A stretch of 54,888 bases of DNA from Nonomuraea rhizosphaerae. GTDB lineage: Bacteria > Actinomycetota > Actinomycetes > Streptosporangiales > Streptosporangiaceae. How positions within the stretch are numbered: position 1 is the stretch's first letter; each line of letters starts with the position of its first letter. The position numbers and the translations under genes were made by a program. Below the pieces are notes generated by a model that worked only from the letters and a program-made list of their open reading frames with translations, was not told where the DNA came from and did not search any database. Positions 35,454 to 43,580 of the stretch are shown here, piece by piece. The stretch spans positions 1 to 54,888 of the forward strand of contig NZ_JAHKRL010000007.1 in the NCBI RefSeq assembly GCF_019396405.1, written 5' to 3'.

Positions 35454-36845
35454 GTGAAGCTCCGAGAGTCGAATCACCAGCTCGCAGCGGTCATGATGAG
35501 GGCCACGTGCTCCAACAAGGCGCTCGCGCGCCGGGTGCAGGACGTGGCCACGAGCCACGGAGCGGATCTCCGCTGCGATCACGTGTCGGTGAAACGCTGG
35601 CTCGACGGAATGCACCCCCGAGGATTGACGCCGCACTTCATCGCCGAAGCCCTCAGCCGCAAGCTGGGTGAGCGGGTGAGCGTCCGCGACATCGGCATGA
35701 TGTACGCCGAGACGACGCCGTTCGCACCCAGCTCGCGCAAGCAGCAACAGGCCGACTGCCTGGCCGGCGGCGTGACGGCCCTCGTGTCGGGTGACCTCTC
35801 GGCCAACCCTCAGGTGGTCGAGAGCGACGTCTCGGCGGACTCGTGGAACGACTCCATGGTCACGTGGCTGGTGAACCCTGCACCGATCCCGAAGCTGTTG
35901 ACGGAGGGACGCCTGGTCACTGCCTCCAGCGTCGAGGCCGTACGCGAGACGACGGCGATGTTCGCGAAGCTGGACTACCGGTTCGGCGGCGGCCACGCCC
36001 GATCCACCGTGGTCCAGTACATCGCCATGGAGGTGGAGCCGCTCCTCAAACACGTCAGGCCGGACACCGCGCTTGGCAAGCAGTTCCTCTCCGAGACGGC
36101 GGCCATGCTGCGACTGGCGGCCTGGATGGCGTACGACACGGGACGGCACGGTCTCGCCCAGCGCTACATGACCAAGGCTCTTCACCTGGCGCGCGAGGCT
36201 GACAATCGGATGCTCGGCGGCCGCATCCTGGCCGGCATGAGCCACCAGGCCAACTACCTCGGCCACTACGGCATGGCGGTCAACCTCGCGCGAGCCGCCC
36301 AGATGGGCGCCGTGGGCGCTGCCACGCCCACGGCCATGGCGCTGTTCAGCGCCATGGAGGCGCGAGCCTTGGCCTCCCAGGGTGACGAGGCCGCGTGTAG
36401 CCGGGCGCTCGGAGAGGCCGAGCGCTGGTTCGAGCGGCGCACACCGGAGGACGATCCGGCGTGGCTGCGGTACTTCGACGAAGCCGAGATGGCCGCTGAG
36501 TTCGCCCACTGCTTCCGCGACCTCGGCCACTACCATCGGGCCGCCAACAGGGTGCTGGAGAGCGTAGAGCTCTCCGAGAGCCTGTACGTGCGCAGCCTGT
36601 CCTTCGTGCGGACCATTCTCGCCGCGAGCCACGTGGCCGGCGGCGAGCTGGAGCATGGGCTCGCCGTGGCGCGCGAGGTGGTAACCACGGTGGCCGACCT
36701 ACGGTCGACCAGGACGCGGCGCTACGTACAGGACTTCGTCAAACAACTCGCGCGCTTCGGGAACGATCCAAGAGTGCGCGAGTTCCAAACATTCACGGAA
36801 TCACGGCTCGCCCGAGCCCGCTCAGAGGCGAGCGTCGCGCGGTAG
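35454..36845 (+). CDS. TPR-containing transcriptional regulator
   Basis: A 463-residue protein with an N-terminal helix-turn-helix-like region (SNKALARRVQDVATSHGADLRCDHVSVKRWLDGMHP, about residues 19-54) and a C-terminal array of TPR-like helical hairpins from about 160 to 440. This matches the actinomycete XRE/TPR regulators that respond to peptides or act in element and antibiotic control. The GTG at 35454 has GGGAG 4 nt upstream, better than the GTG at 35436. It is transcribed away from the transfer operon. Confidence 0.8.
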   Translation: MKLRESNHQLAAVMMRATCSNKALARRVQDVATSHGADLRCDHVSVKRWLDGMHPRGLTPHFIAEALSRKLGERVSVRDIGMMYAETTPFAPSSRKQQQADCLAGGVTALVSGDLSANPQVVESDVSADSWNDSMVTWLVNPAPIPKLLTEGRLVTASSVEAVRETTAMFAKLDYRFGGGHARSTVVQYIAMEVEPLLKHVRPDTALGKQFLSETAAMLRLAAWMAYDTGRHGLAQRYMTKALHLAREADNRMLGGRILAGMSHQANYLGHYGMAVNLARAAQMGAVGAATPTAMALFSAMEARALASQGDEAACSRALGEAERWFERRTPEDDPAWLRYFDEAEMAAEFAHCFRDLGHYHRAANRVLESVELSESLYVRSLSFVRTILAASHVAGGELEHGLAVAREVVTTVADLRSTRTRRYVQDFVKQLARFGNDPRVREFQTFTESRLARARSEASVAR

Positions 36846-36855
36846 TCGTAGCCGC

Positions 36856-37770
36856 TCAGAATGGCCTCCAGACACGCGGAAGCACGTCGTGTCGCAGCGA
36901 CGCCACACGCCGATCGAACTCCGCGCGGGTCTCCGGGTTGAGGTCAACGTTCTGCATGAGCCACGTGGTCATCGTGGTCTCACGGATGCGGCGCAGGGTG
37001 TGGAAGCCGGGCCACTCGGTGATGTCGAAGCCGTACGCGTCCACAGCCTGTGCATACTCGTCCGGCGCTACCCACCGGAACCCTCTGAACGGGATGCCGA
37101 CGCCCGTGCAGAGATCCCACTCACGCGGCCCCCAGGCGAACGCCTCGTAGTCGAGCAGAATCACCTGACCGTTCGTGCGACGCAGGAGGTTACTCTTGTG
37201 GCCGTCGCCGTGGATGTGGCCGGCGGGCAGGGCGAAGTCGAGGGCGCTGTACTCGGCATAGAGGTCCTTGACCCGCTCGCGCAGGAACTCGATGTCCTTG
37301 TCCGCGACGGTGGAGGCGCTGTCCAGGCGATTCTCCACGCGGGCCAGCGGGTCGAACAGCGGTAGCAACAGATCCATCGGCTTCGGAACGTCGTGCAACC
37401 GTCTGAACATGACCGCCAGATCAGCGAAGCCGGGGGCCGGCCCGCTGTTGTCCGCGTACAGCCAGAACGTCACCACCCGTCCATCGTGGACGATCGCTTG
37501 AGGACAGTCCGGGAACAGACGCACGCCGGGAAAGTCGGCTTCCTCCAGCCACCTAGCAACCCCCACCTCCTTCTGGACATCGGACAGGCGATCTGCGCTC
37601 CGCGCGATCCGGACCACCACCGGAGCCGACACGAGCCGGTACAGCGCGTTCTCCCCGATCCGTATCGGCACCGCCGCGCGGCTGTCCAACCCCGCCTGCT
37701 CGCAGGCCGCGACAAGCGCTCTGTGCGCGTCCTGCTGGCAGAAGCCCTGCGCGGTGGGGGTCTCGGTCAT
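36856..37770 (-). CDS. APH-family phosphotransferase
   Basis: A 304-residue kinase-fold protein. N-lobe: ENALYRLVSAPVVVRIAR; the Brenner catalytic motif is HGDGHKSN near residue 190 and the metal motif is LLDYEAF near 207 (D then E, a DxD variant). Such enzymes phosphorylate aminoglycosides, choline, homoserine or related alcohols; the sequence does not say which. It lies between regulators in AICE-1 cargo, so host modulation or resistance are both possible. Confidence 0.82.
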   Translation of the reverse strand: MTETPTAQGFCQQDAHRALVAACEQAGLDSRAAVPIRIGENALYRLVSAPVVVRIARSADRLSDVQKEVGVARWLEEADFPGVRLFPDCPQAIVHDGRVVTFWLYADNSGPAPGFADLAVMFRRLHDVPKPMDLLLPLFDPLARVENRLDSASTVADKDIEFLRERVKDLYAEYSALDFALPAGHIHGDGHKSNLLRRTNGQVILLDYEAFAWGPREWDLCTGVGIPFRGFRWVAPDEYAQAVDAYGFDITEWPGFHTLRRIRETTMTTWLMQNVDLNPETRAEFDRRVASLRHDVLPRVWRPF

Positions 37771-37773
37771 GGA

Positions 37774-38259
37774 TCAGCCCTCTCTGCTCGTGTTGCTCGG
37801 TGGCGAACCGGTGGCCACGAAACGGCCCTTGCTGGGGATGACGACGATCAGGCCCTCCTGCTGAAGCACCTCCAGGGCCTTGCGTACCGTGATGCGCGCC
37901 GTACCGAACCTCTCGGCGAGGACAGGTTCACCAGGCAAACGCGCGTCGGGTGGAAACTCTCCGGCCATGACGGCGGCGCGGAGCTGGTTGGCCACGTCCT
38001 CATAGCGGGTGGCCGGCTTCGCGTCCTCTGCGGCCTGCCCCTGCACTCTGCGACCACGGCCCATCTGGCTGACGACCAGGCCCTCGCGTTCCAACTCCGC
38101 GAGCGCCTGTCGTACGGTGCCGCGAGCGACGCTGTACGTCTGCATGAGCGCCGTCTCGGACGGGATCATCCCGCCTGGTGGATACTCGCCGGCGGCGATC
38201 CGCTGACGGAGGTCATCGGCCAACGTGGCGTAGGCGGGCTGAGCTTTGCCGTGAGTCAT
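37774..38259 (-). CDS. GntR-type regulator with two tandem DNA-binding domains
   Basis: A 161-residue protein made of two GntR winged helices and no effector domain. The first runs from about residue 10 to 77 (YATLADDLRQRIAAGEYPPG, IPSETALMQTYSVARGTVRQ) and the second from 87 to 155 (YEDVANQLRAAVMAGEFPPD, LPGEPVLAERFGTARITVRK). The start at 38259 is preceded by GGGAG. Most GntR proteins carry one such domain, so a monomer could bind a direct pair of half-sites. Three bp from the kinase gene. Confidence 0.85.
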   Translation of the reverse strand: MTHGKAQPAYATLADDLRQRIAAGEYPPGGMIPSETALMQTYSVARGTVRQALAELEREGLVVSQMGRGRRVQGQAAEDAKPATRYEDVANQLRAAVMAGEFPPDARLPGEPVLAERFGTARITVRKALEVLQQEGLIVVIPSKGRFVATGSPPSNTSREG

Positions 38260-38444
38260 GAGGCTCCCTTGCCGAGCAACAACGGACTCAAGGCTAAGAC
38301 GAGCGCTCATGGCCGGTAATGCAGGCCGCTTCGGTGGACGGCTATCTCTGGTGTTCGATCGACTGCTGGCTCGAACTTGGCGGGCGTGAGACCACCGCTC
38401 TTGCCATCTTCGGAACCGCGTAGCTTGCCCGCGAGACAGCGGCA

Positions 38445-38771
38445 TCATCGAGCCTCGCCCTTCAGCAGCAGGCGCCATAGCTCAACGGCTCTGACCCGTT
38501 GCCAGGGACCGGCGTAGGCGACGACCTTGAGGTTGCTCCGGCGTATGCGTCGGAACTGGTACCTGCCGCCGACTCCCAGAAGCTCATACGACGTCTCGGA
38601 GCAGGCGCAGGTGTAGTCGATGACTCGCTGTCGGTTCGGGCAGTGGTGGGTGTAGCGGCCCTCTTCGCACCAGTCGAGAGAGACTTCCAGGAGGCCCGCC
38701 GGGAGGGAGGGATGGACAGCGAATCCCGGACAGGGCCACTCCTCTGTTCCCGGCTCTGTCGGTTGGGCCAT
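38445..38771 (-). CDS. Hypothetical cysteine-containing protein
   Basis: A 108-residue protein with five cysteines in CPGF, WCEEGRYTHHCPNRQ and YTCACSE segments and a basic C-terminus (RRIRRSNLKVVAYAGPWQRV). The ATG at 38771 has GGAGG upstream. The layout recurs as an unnamed gene next to GntR regulators in AICEs; I do not recognise a named family. Confidence 0.55.
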   Translation of the reverse strand: MAQPTEPGTEEWPCPGFAVHPSLPAGLLEVSLDWCEEGRYTHHCPNRQRVIDYTCACSETSYELLGVGGRYQFRRIRRSNLKVVAYAGPWQRVRAVELWRLLLKGEAR

Positions 38772-38842
38772 TGGCCTGACCTCCCGCCTAGCGATGTGGC
38801 AACGTTCCTGCACGTAAACGCTTATGAGCATATGCCTACTAG

Positions 38843-38852
38843 CTCACGTGAG
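38843..38852. promoter_or_regulatory. Palindrome CTCACGTGAG in divergent promoter
   Basis: A perfect 10-bp palindrome in the 108-bp region between the leftward gene at 38771 and the GntR gene at 38880, followed by a repeated half GTGAGG. Likely autoregulatory operator of the GntR protein. Confidence 0.5.
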
Positions 38853-38879
38853 GAAGTGAGGTTGTAATGATGATCTGTT

Positions 38880-39326
38880 GTGATCGACTTCGGTTCCGAT
38901 CGACCGGTGCACCGGCAGCTCGCCGACATCATCCGCGCGGACATCGCAGCGGGCCGGCTGGAGCCTGGCCAGGCACTCCCCTCAGAGACTCGGCTCATGC
39001 AGCAGTACGAGCTCGGCCGCGTCGCCGTACGGCAAGCACTCGGAGTGCTGCGCAGCGAGGGACTGGTCGTCACCGTGAAGCGTGAAGGCTCCTACGTTCG
39101 ACCGCAGGTGCCCGTTGAGCGGGTTGCGATGCAACCCAAAGCAGAGGTCACCGCCCGCATGCCTTCGCCTGACGAGCGAAGACACCTTGACATCCCTGAA
39201 GGCATTCCGGTGTTTGTCATCAAGACGCCGCGTACACGTGACCGGATTCTGTCCGCCGACCGGACAATCCTCACTTGGGATTCCGGCGCCCCTACCCTTA
39301 GTGATACCGAAGGATTGCCAGAGTAG
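38880..39326 (+). CDS. GntR-family regulator with truncated effector domain
   Basis: A 148-residue protein. The winged helix is complete (VHRQLADIIRADIAAGRLEP, LPSETRLMQQYELGRVAVRQ, then REGSYVRPQ). It is followed by only the first strands of a UTRA-like domain (MPSPDERRHLDIPEGIPVFVI). Short versions like this are typical of KorSA-like AICE repressors. Start is GTG at 38880. Confidence 0.8.
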   Translation: MIDFGSDRPVHRQLADIIRADIAAGRLEPGQALPSETRLMQQYELGRVAVRQALGVLRSEGLVVTVKREGSYVRPQVPVERVAMQPKAEVTARMPSPDERRHLDIPEGIPVFVIKTPRTRDRILSADRTILTWDSGAPTLSDTEGLPE

Positions 39327-39461
39327 AACGTCCAACAGTGGTTCAGGGATGGACTGGTATCCCTCCTGGTGTCGCACATTGGCGCCATTACTCTATGTGG
39401 CACCTCGTTACCTCCGGCCGGCAATCCTACAGTGATGACCCACCATAAATCCGGGAGCGTC

Positions 39462-40232
39462 ATGTCAAATACCCCCGCCCACCAGCCAGTCGAAGTTGAG
39501 AGCTTGCTGCACCGACGAAGTGATCTCTCCACCTTCCTCGTCCACCTCACACGAGACTCGACACAGGGAGTGAGCGCCCGCGAGGCTCTCCTTGCCATTT
39601 TGAGTGGCCAACAGATGCGCGCCGTGACCTCATTCGGCCCAGCCGCAGCAATTACCAGAAGCACACCATACGAAGCCAGCCAAAGAGCTGTCTGCTTTAC
39701 GGAAACCCCACTGGAGCACACGTGGATGATGTGCCAACCGATTGCAGCTAGAAGCGTTCGTCTCTCCAGCTACGGAGTCGCCTTTGCTAAGGACTGGGCA
39801 CGCCGCCGCGGAGTGAACCCGATCTGGTACATCGACATCACTCCCGGGCACGACTGGCTGACCAATCCACTCGATCGTCTTATTAAGGAAGCCATAGCGC
39901 AGCTCGCCCTATCGCCTATCCATCCAACTAGCGATGTGCCAGACATCCTTAAGCTCACCCCTTTCATGGAGCAGATGGGCACCGGAACTCGATCGACCGA
40001 CGGAGCAAGCTATCGCAAGGACTTTTCATGGGAGCGAGAATGGCGCCATCAGGGCGATCTGAATTTCACAGTCGATGACGTTGTGACTATCCTTGCTCCC
40101 GAAACTGATCATGTTTCCTTCGTTCGCGACCTAAGTGCCCAACGATCAGCCTTTGAGCGGACCCCTCCACTTCTCGACCCGAACTGGAGTCTTGAACGGA
40201 TGATCATTGCGCTAGCTCAAGCAGACGGATAG
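39462..40232 (+). CDS. AbiGi-like abortive-infection protein
   Basis: A 256-residue protein. Signature-like features are LVHLTRDS near the N-terminus, AVCFTETPLEHTW, SSYGVAFAKDWARRRGVNPIWYID, and FSWEREWRHQGDLNF followed by VDDVVTILAP; the order (CF.(T/D).PL, G(V)AF.K.W....G..P..Y, .EREWR) is that of AbiGi family antitoxins from abortive-infection phage resistance. Recognition is from memory of the family. GGGAG lies 4 nt before the ATG. Base composition is lower in GC than the backbone. The usual AbiGii partner is not present; the next gene may be the effector. Confidence 0.65.
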   Translation: MSNTPAHQPVEVESLLHRRSDLSTFLVHLTRDSTQGVSAREALLAILSGQQMRAVTSFGPAAAITRSTPYEASQRAVCFTETPLEHTWMMCQPIAARSVRLSSYGVAFAKDWARRRGVNPIWYIDITPGHDWLTNPLDRLIKEAIAQLALSPIHPTSDVPDILKLTPFMEQMGTGTRSTDGASYRKDFSWEREWRHQGDLNFTVDDVVTILAPETDHVSFVRDLSAQRSAFERTPPLLDPNWSLERMIIALAQADG

Positions 40233-40398
40233 TGGCGAGGAGACCCTCGCGTTCCCTGCCGCGACCAACAGACCTCACGAGTACGGACGAAGACTGACCA
40301 GAGGCGGTCGCGGTCGCGTCCGAGTTGTCGCAGCATCCAACAATCCTTCTAGGTTGTCAGTGACATGCGATAGCGTAAGTCGCGATGGGAGGTACACA

Positions 40399-42027
40399 GT
40401 GCAGGTGCCTTGGAGCGAACTCGGAGAGAACCGATACACACCACTAGTATCCGCATTGCTGCAACGGATGTACCCAGAGGCGGAAATTATCGATGGTGCG
40501 GGAGGGGACGGCGGTCGCGATGTACAACGCCGTAGCGGCTCCCGCCTCGTCGTCTACCAACTCAAGTACTTTCCCAGCAGGGTCGACTCTCGTAGTGGCC
40601 GACGCAATCAGGTAATGAGATCGCTACGCGCAGTGGCGAAGGCGAAACCAGACGAATGGTATCTGGTGGTGCCGACGGATCTCACTCCGTCAGAAATCAA
40701 GTGGTTTGATGGCCTCCAAGAGAAATTCCCATTCGTAAAACGCTGGTACGGTAAAGGTTGGCTCAACACTCAGATCGCAAATCATCCCGATCTTCAGCGA
40801 TATTTTCTAAAAGATCAGAACGCAGAAGTGCTCGACATCCTGCGGGAGATGAATGCCGAGCGCGGCGTATTGGAGGAAGGGATACCAGACCTCGTCAAAA
40901 GAGTAGGCATCCTGGCATCTCGAGCATACGATTCGTCTGCCAGCCACTATCTGGGCTTCTCCAGCGGACAGGACGGCATCAGCATAACTGTGTCCCCTAA
41001 GGCGGGGGGCGCAAATAACATCGAATTTATTCCCCGGTTCAACATAAAAGGAGACCCAGAGCGAGTCACCTCTGCAATGCAGGAGTTCCAACAAGTCATT
41101 GACTACGGCGGCGAAGTGACTCTAGCCGCACCTCAGCTTGCCGATATAACCATCACGGCACCACAAGAACTGGGTATCAGTGGAACCTTTCAGGTGGACT
41201 CCATATCATTCAAATCCCTGGAGGACACGACAGGCCTGCCGCTACGCGGCACACTGGCAGTTATAGATGCCTCCGGAAATACACGGCGAATTGTTCACGT
41301 CAACTTCGATCGCCGGCAGGCCGGCCAGCGTGGCTTGACACTGCACGGGCAGATCACGGGAAACCTACTACGCGTCCAAACTCGGCTCGATATCCATGAG
41401 CGGAAAGGAAAATTGGATATCGAGATATCTCAAGAAGCATTTCAGGCAGCTCCAGCAGTACTGCTACCCGTACTGCAGTTTATCGGCGAACTTCTCGAAG
41501 GCCGCGTCTTGCGCATGAAAATTGCGGGCATGGTTTCAGAAACTGTTATCAGAAGTCCCATGTTTCAGGCTCTCCGGCCACGGGTCGCCGTGGTAGAGGA
41601 TCTTGCATATATCCAAAATAAGCTCGGGCTCTACTTTCCGATGCCTGAGCCGTTGGAAAGTGGCGATTTCCACGCCATAAGAAACACCCGCAAGCTTCTT
41701 TCTGGAGAAGGCGTTAGCATGGGCCGCGGGCCGATTCGGGCCCATATACATCGTCACCGGCTACAAAACTTCCTTAGCATGATCAACAAGGGTGGCATGC
41801 TATATGTGGAATCTGAAAATATCAGATTCCTCTTGGCGGACCAAGAGTTCAATCTCGGTCCGGGCTACTATGTCTGCCCTCACGTAGAGCTCGGAAACAG
41901 AAGGCAACTGCTTGCCATCGCGAGGCTCGGCGGTAACGGAGAGAACCCTGAAGCCGTCTTCGAGCTGGCCGACGACCATGTGATCAAACTCAAGCTTGGG
42001 ACTCGGCAGGACCTTGCACCGGAGTAG
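40399..42027 (+). CDS. PD-(D/E)XK nuclease fused to a large unknown domain
   Basis: A 542-residue protein. Residues 1-120 look like a restriction-type nuclease: E10, then GGDGGRD with D41 and VVYQLKYF with Q54-x-K56 give the E...D...QxK pattern of Mrr-like enzymes, followed by an alpha/beta segment (DEWYLVVPTDLTPSEIKWF). The remaining 400 residues are strand-rich and match nothing I know. The GTG at 40399 has GGGAGG 6 nt upstream; an upstream TTG is weaker. AT-richer than the backbone. Probable effector of a defence system with the AbiGi-like gene 166 bp upstream. Confidence 0.65.
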   Translation: MQVPWSELGENRYTPLVSALLQRMYPEAEIIDGAGGDGGRDVQRRSGSRLVVYQLKYFPSRVDSRSGRRNQVMRSLRAVAKAKPDEWYLVVPTDLTPSEIKWFDGLQEKFPFVKRWYGKGWLNTQIANHPDLQRYFLKDQNAEVLDILREMNAERGVLEEGIPDLVKRVGILASRAYDSSASHYLGFSSGQDGISITVSPKAGGANNIEFIPRFNIKGDPERVTSAMQEFQQVIDYGGEVTLAAPQLADITITAPQELGISGTFQVDSISFKSLEDTTGLPLRGTLAVIDASGNTRRIVHVNFDRRQAGQRGLTLHGQITGNLLRVQTRLDIHERKGKLDIEISQEAFQAAPAVLLPVLQFIGELLEGRVLRMKIAGMVSETVIRSPMFQALRPRVAVVEDLAYIQNKLGLYFPMPEPLESGDFHAIRNTRKLLSGEGVSMGRGPIRAHIHRHRLQNFLSMINKGGMLYVESENIRFLLADQEFNLGPGYYVCPHVELGNRRQLLAIARLGGNGENPEAVFELADDHVIKLKLGTRQDLAPE

Positions 42028-42199
42028 CCCGAACACGCGCAATCATCCGTTGGACTCACGGACGATCTTCCATCGCCCGAATCGACCTCCAGCAGATGCC
42101 TTGATCGTTCCCAATCCCTTCCCAGCATCGGTCACATAGCACAGCATCTATTGCATCGCTGCAGGTAGACAGCATGACTAGACCTTGCAGCCCATCGGA

Positions 42200-42242
42200 C
42201 TCCTAAAGCGGGTGCCGCAGGTTCGAATCCTGCCGGGGGCAC
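42200..42242. repeat. attR of AICE-1 (43-bp repeat)
   Basis: Exact copy of the tRNA-Arg 3' half at 23041-23083. The upstream sequence is not tRNA, so this copy is not a functional gene. If AICE-2 used the same target, this would also be its attL. Confidence 0.92.
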
Positions 42243-42269
42243 GCATCTCCACCAGGCATTTCAGCCTCC

Positions 42270-42294
42270 GACCTGCGGTTTCCTGCCGCAGGTC
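42270..42294 (+). terminator. Intrinsic terminator after attR
   Basis: Nine-bp perfect stem GACCTGCGG/CCGCAGGTC, 7-nt loop, followed by TTTTGC. Probably the original terminator of tRNA-Arg, now separated from the gene by the element. Confidence 0.75.
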
Positions 42295-42634
42295 TTTTGC
42301 TTTCCAGTCCCCTGGATGGGTCGCCGAGGGCACCCCTATGCAGCCGTAGGACCATGATCACGGGATATGCACGGGATGATCTTGTTAGCATTTCCCCAGG
42401 TCACTGGCAGACCTGTGAACCAGACCGACGCTGACAGACGTCCCCGCCGAGTGGCCTGTACAGGCTCTCCACGACCCAACAGGACGGTCACTGCGAATCG
42501 GCCTGGCGCGGACGCCATAGAACGGCGATGTTAGATACGCCGGGCTACGAAGCCGGAAGCAAGACACTTCGACATGTTCTTGCGCTCGGTGTAGCAGTCT
42601 CCGGAGCGAACGCGCGGACCTTGACCAGGAGGTC
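42295..42634. other. Gene-free stretch after attR
   Basis: No supportable gene. The only clear structure is the 12-bp palindrome GCCTGTACAGGC at 42454-42465, which shares its 10-bp centre with the operator-like site at 35234. Confidence 0.5.
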
Positions 42635-42636
42635 GT

Positions 42637-43161
42637 GTGGACAGCACAGTGTGGGTCGCGATCTTGACGGGTGGGACTGCAGTTCTAACAGGATGGGTGA
42701 CCAGCCTGGGGAACGCTCGCACAGCACGGATCCAGGCCCAGGCCTCCGCGAAGGCTCAGCATCATGCTCAGATCCGTGAGGCACGTCGAACGGCCTACCT
42801 CGAGTTCTTGGAGCAGGCCCATATCACAGGCGAGCACTACTTCAGGCTAGATGACATCTACATGCAGTTAACGCGGCCGGACGAGCAGTTGGAGAAGCTT
42901 GAAGACTTACGCACCGCCCTTCGGGACGCCTATGACCCTCTGGCTCGATGCGCCAGAGTAGTTGTCCTCGAAGCACCAGAAGCCGTCGCCGCAGGAGCGG
43001 AAGCCGTCGTGCAAGCGGCCTCGAATGCGAACTCGGCCCTGCGGGGTATCGCGCAAGGCACCCCTGAAGGACGTTCGCGCTTCGACGCAGCCCGCCAGAC
43101 ATACCGTGACCAGCTGCAAATCTTCATTGAAACGGCCCGCGCGACCTTAGGGAGCCCATAG
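42637..43161 (+). CDS. Hypothetical membrane-anchored protein
   Basis: A 174-residue protein with one N-terminal membrane helix (VWVAILTGGTAVLTGWVTSLG) and a long alpha-helical cytoplasmic part (ARIQAQASAKAQHHAQIREARR) continuing as helices to the end. GGAGG lies 4 nt before the GTG at 42637. Proteins of this shape are common in actinomycete genomes without known function. Confidence 0.65.
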   Translation: MDSTVWVAILTGGTAVLTGWVTSLGNARTARIQAQASAKAQHHAQIREARRTAYLEFLEQAHITGEHYFRLDDIYMQLTRPDEQLEKLEDLRTALRDAYDPLARCARVVVLEAPEAVAAGAEAVVQAASNANSALRGIAQGTPEGRSRFDAARQTYRDQLQIFIETARATLGSP

Positions 43162-43336
43162 CGAGTCGTACCTGGAACACTGCTACCCACGCAGGGCGCC
43201 CCTGGAGCGGGACCCATCGCACCATCAGACACTTCGGACCAATCCCGACGATTCGGTTGCCGTGCTTTGCGGAACGAAGTCCAATGGACTGGCATCTTGG
43301 TCACTAGCTTGATCGCCACACCTCAAGGAGTCATGG

Positions 43337-43576
43337 ATGACCCGGGAGCAAGTGGAACAGGCCTTACGCCGAGCCGAGGAGCTGACCGATCAAGCCAGGC
43401 CCAGCCTCGATCGCGCGGTGACGCTGATGGCGCAGAACGTCTGGACTGGACCGGCCGCTCAGCGCTTCGCAGAGGAACTGGTGGCTCAGCGCCAATTGCT
43501 GCTCAGAGCATGCACGGGAGCTGTAGACGAACTGCGGGCTTTGTTAGCCCGTACGCCCGCAGACAGTACTCGCTAG
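43337..43576 (+). CDS. WXG100-like small helical protein
   Basis: A 79-residue, almost all-helical protein with W36-T-G38 in NVWTGPAAQRF at the turn between two helices, the hallmark of WXG100/ESX proteins, followed by a basic/leucine-rich second helix. It is slightly shorter than the usual 95-100. Its stop is 4 bp from the start of a large toxin-like gene, the arrangement seen for type VII secretion substrates and their partners. No secretion machinery is visible in the window. Confidence 0.7.
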   Translation: MTREQVEQALRRAEELTDQARPSLDRAVTLMAQNVWTGPAAQRFAEELVAQRQLLLRACTGAVDELRALLARTPADSTR

Positions 43577-43580
43577 GGCC

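Larger units (their letters stand above)
23041..42242. mobile_element. AICE-1: Prim-Pol-type integrative and conjugative element (19.2 kb)
   Basis: Bounded by 43-bp direct repeats of tRNA-Arg. Contains tyrosine integrase, Xis, DUF3987-type and Prim-Pol replication proteins, TraB/FtsK DNA translocase, SpdB-like membrane protein, WhiB-like protein, two GntR regulators, a TPR regulator and cargo. This is the standard set for an AICE that moves as double-stranded DNA in mycelial mating. The integrase lies 2.8 kb inside attL rather than right at it. Confidence 0.9.

Noticed and set aside
42200-42242. A second tRNA-Arg gene
   Set aside because: Only the 3' half is present; the sequence to its left does not form the acceptor, D-arm or anticodon 5' stem.
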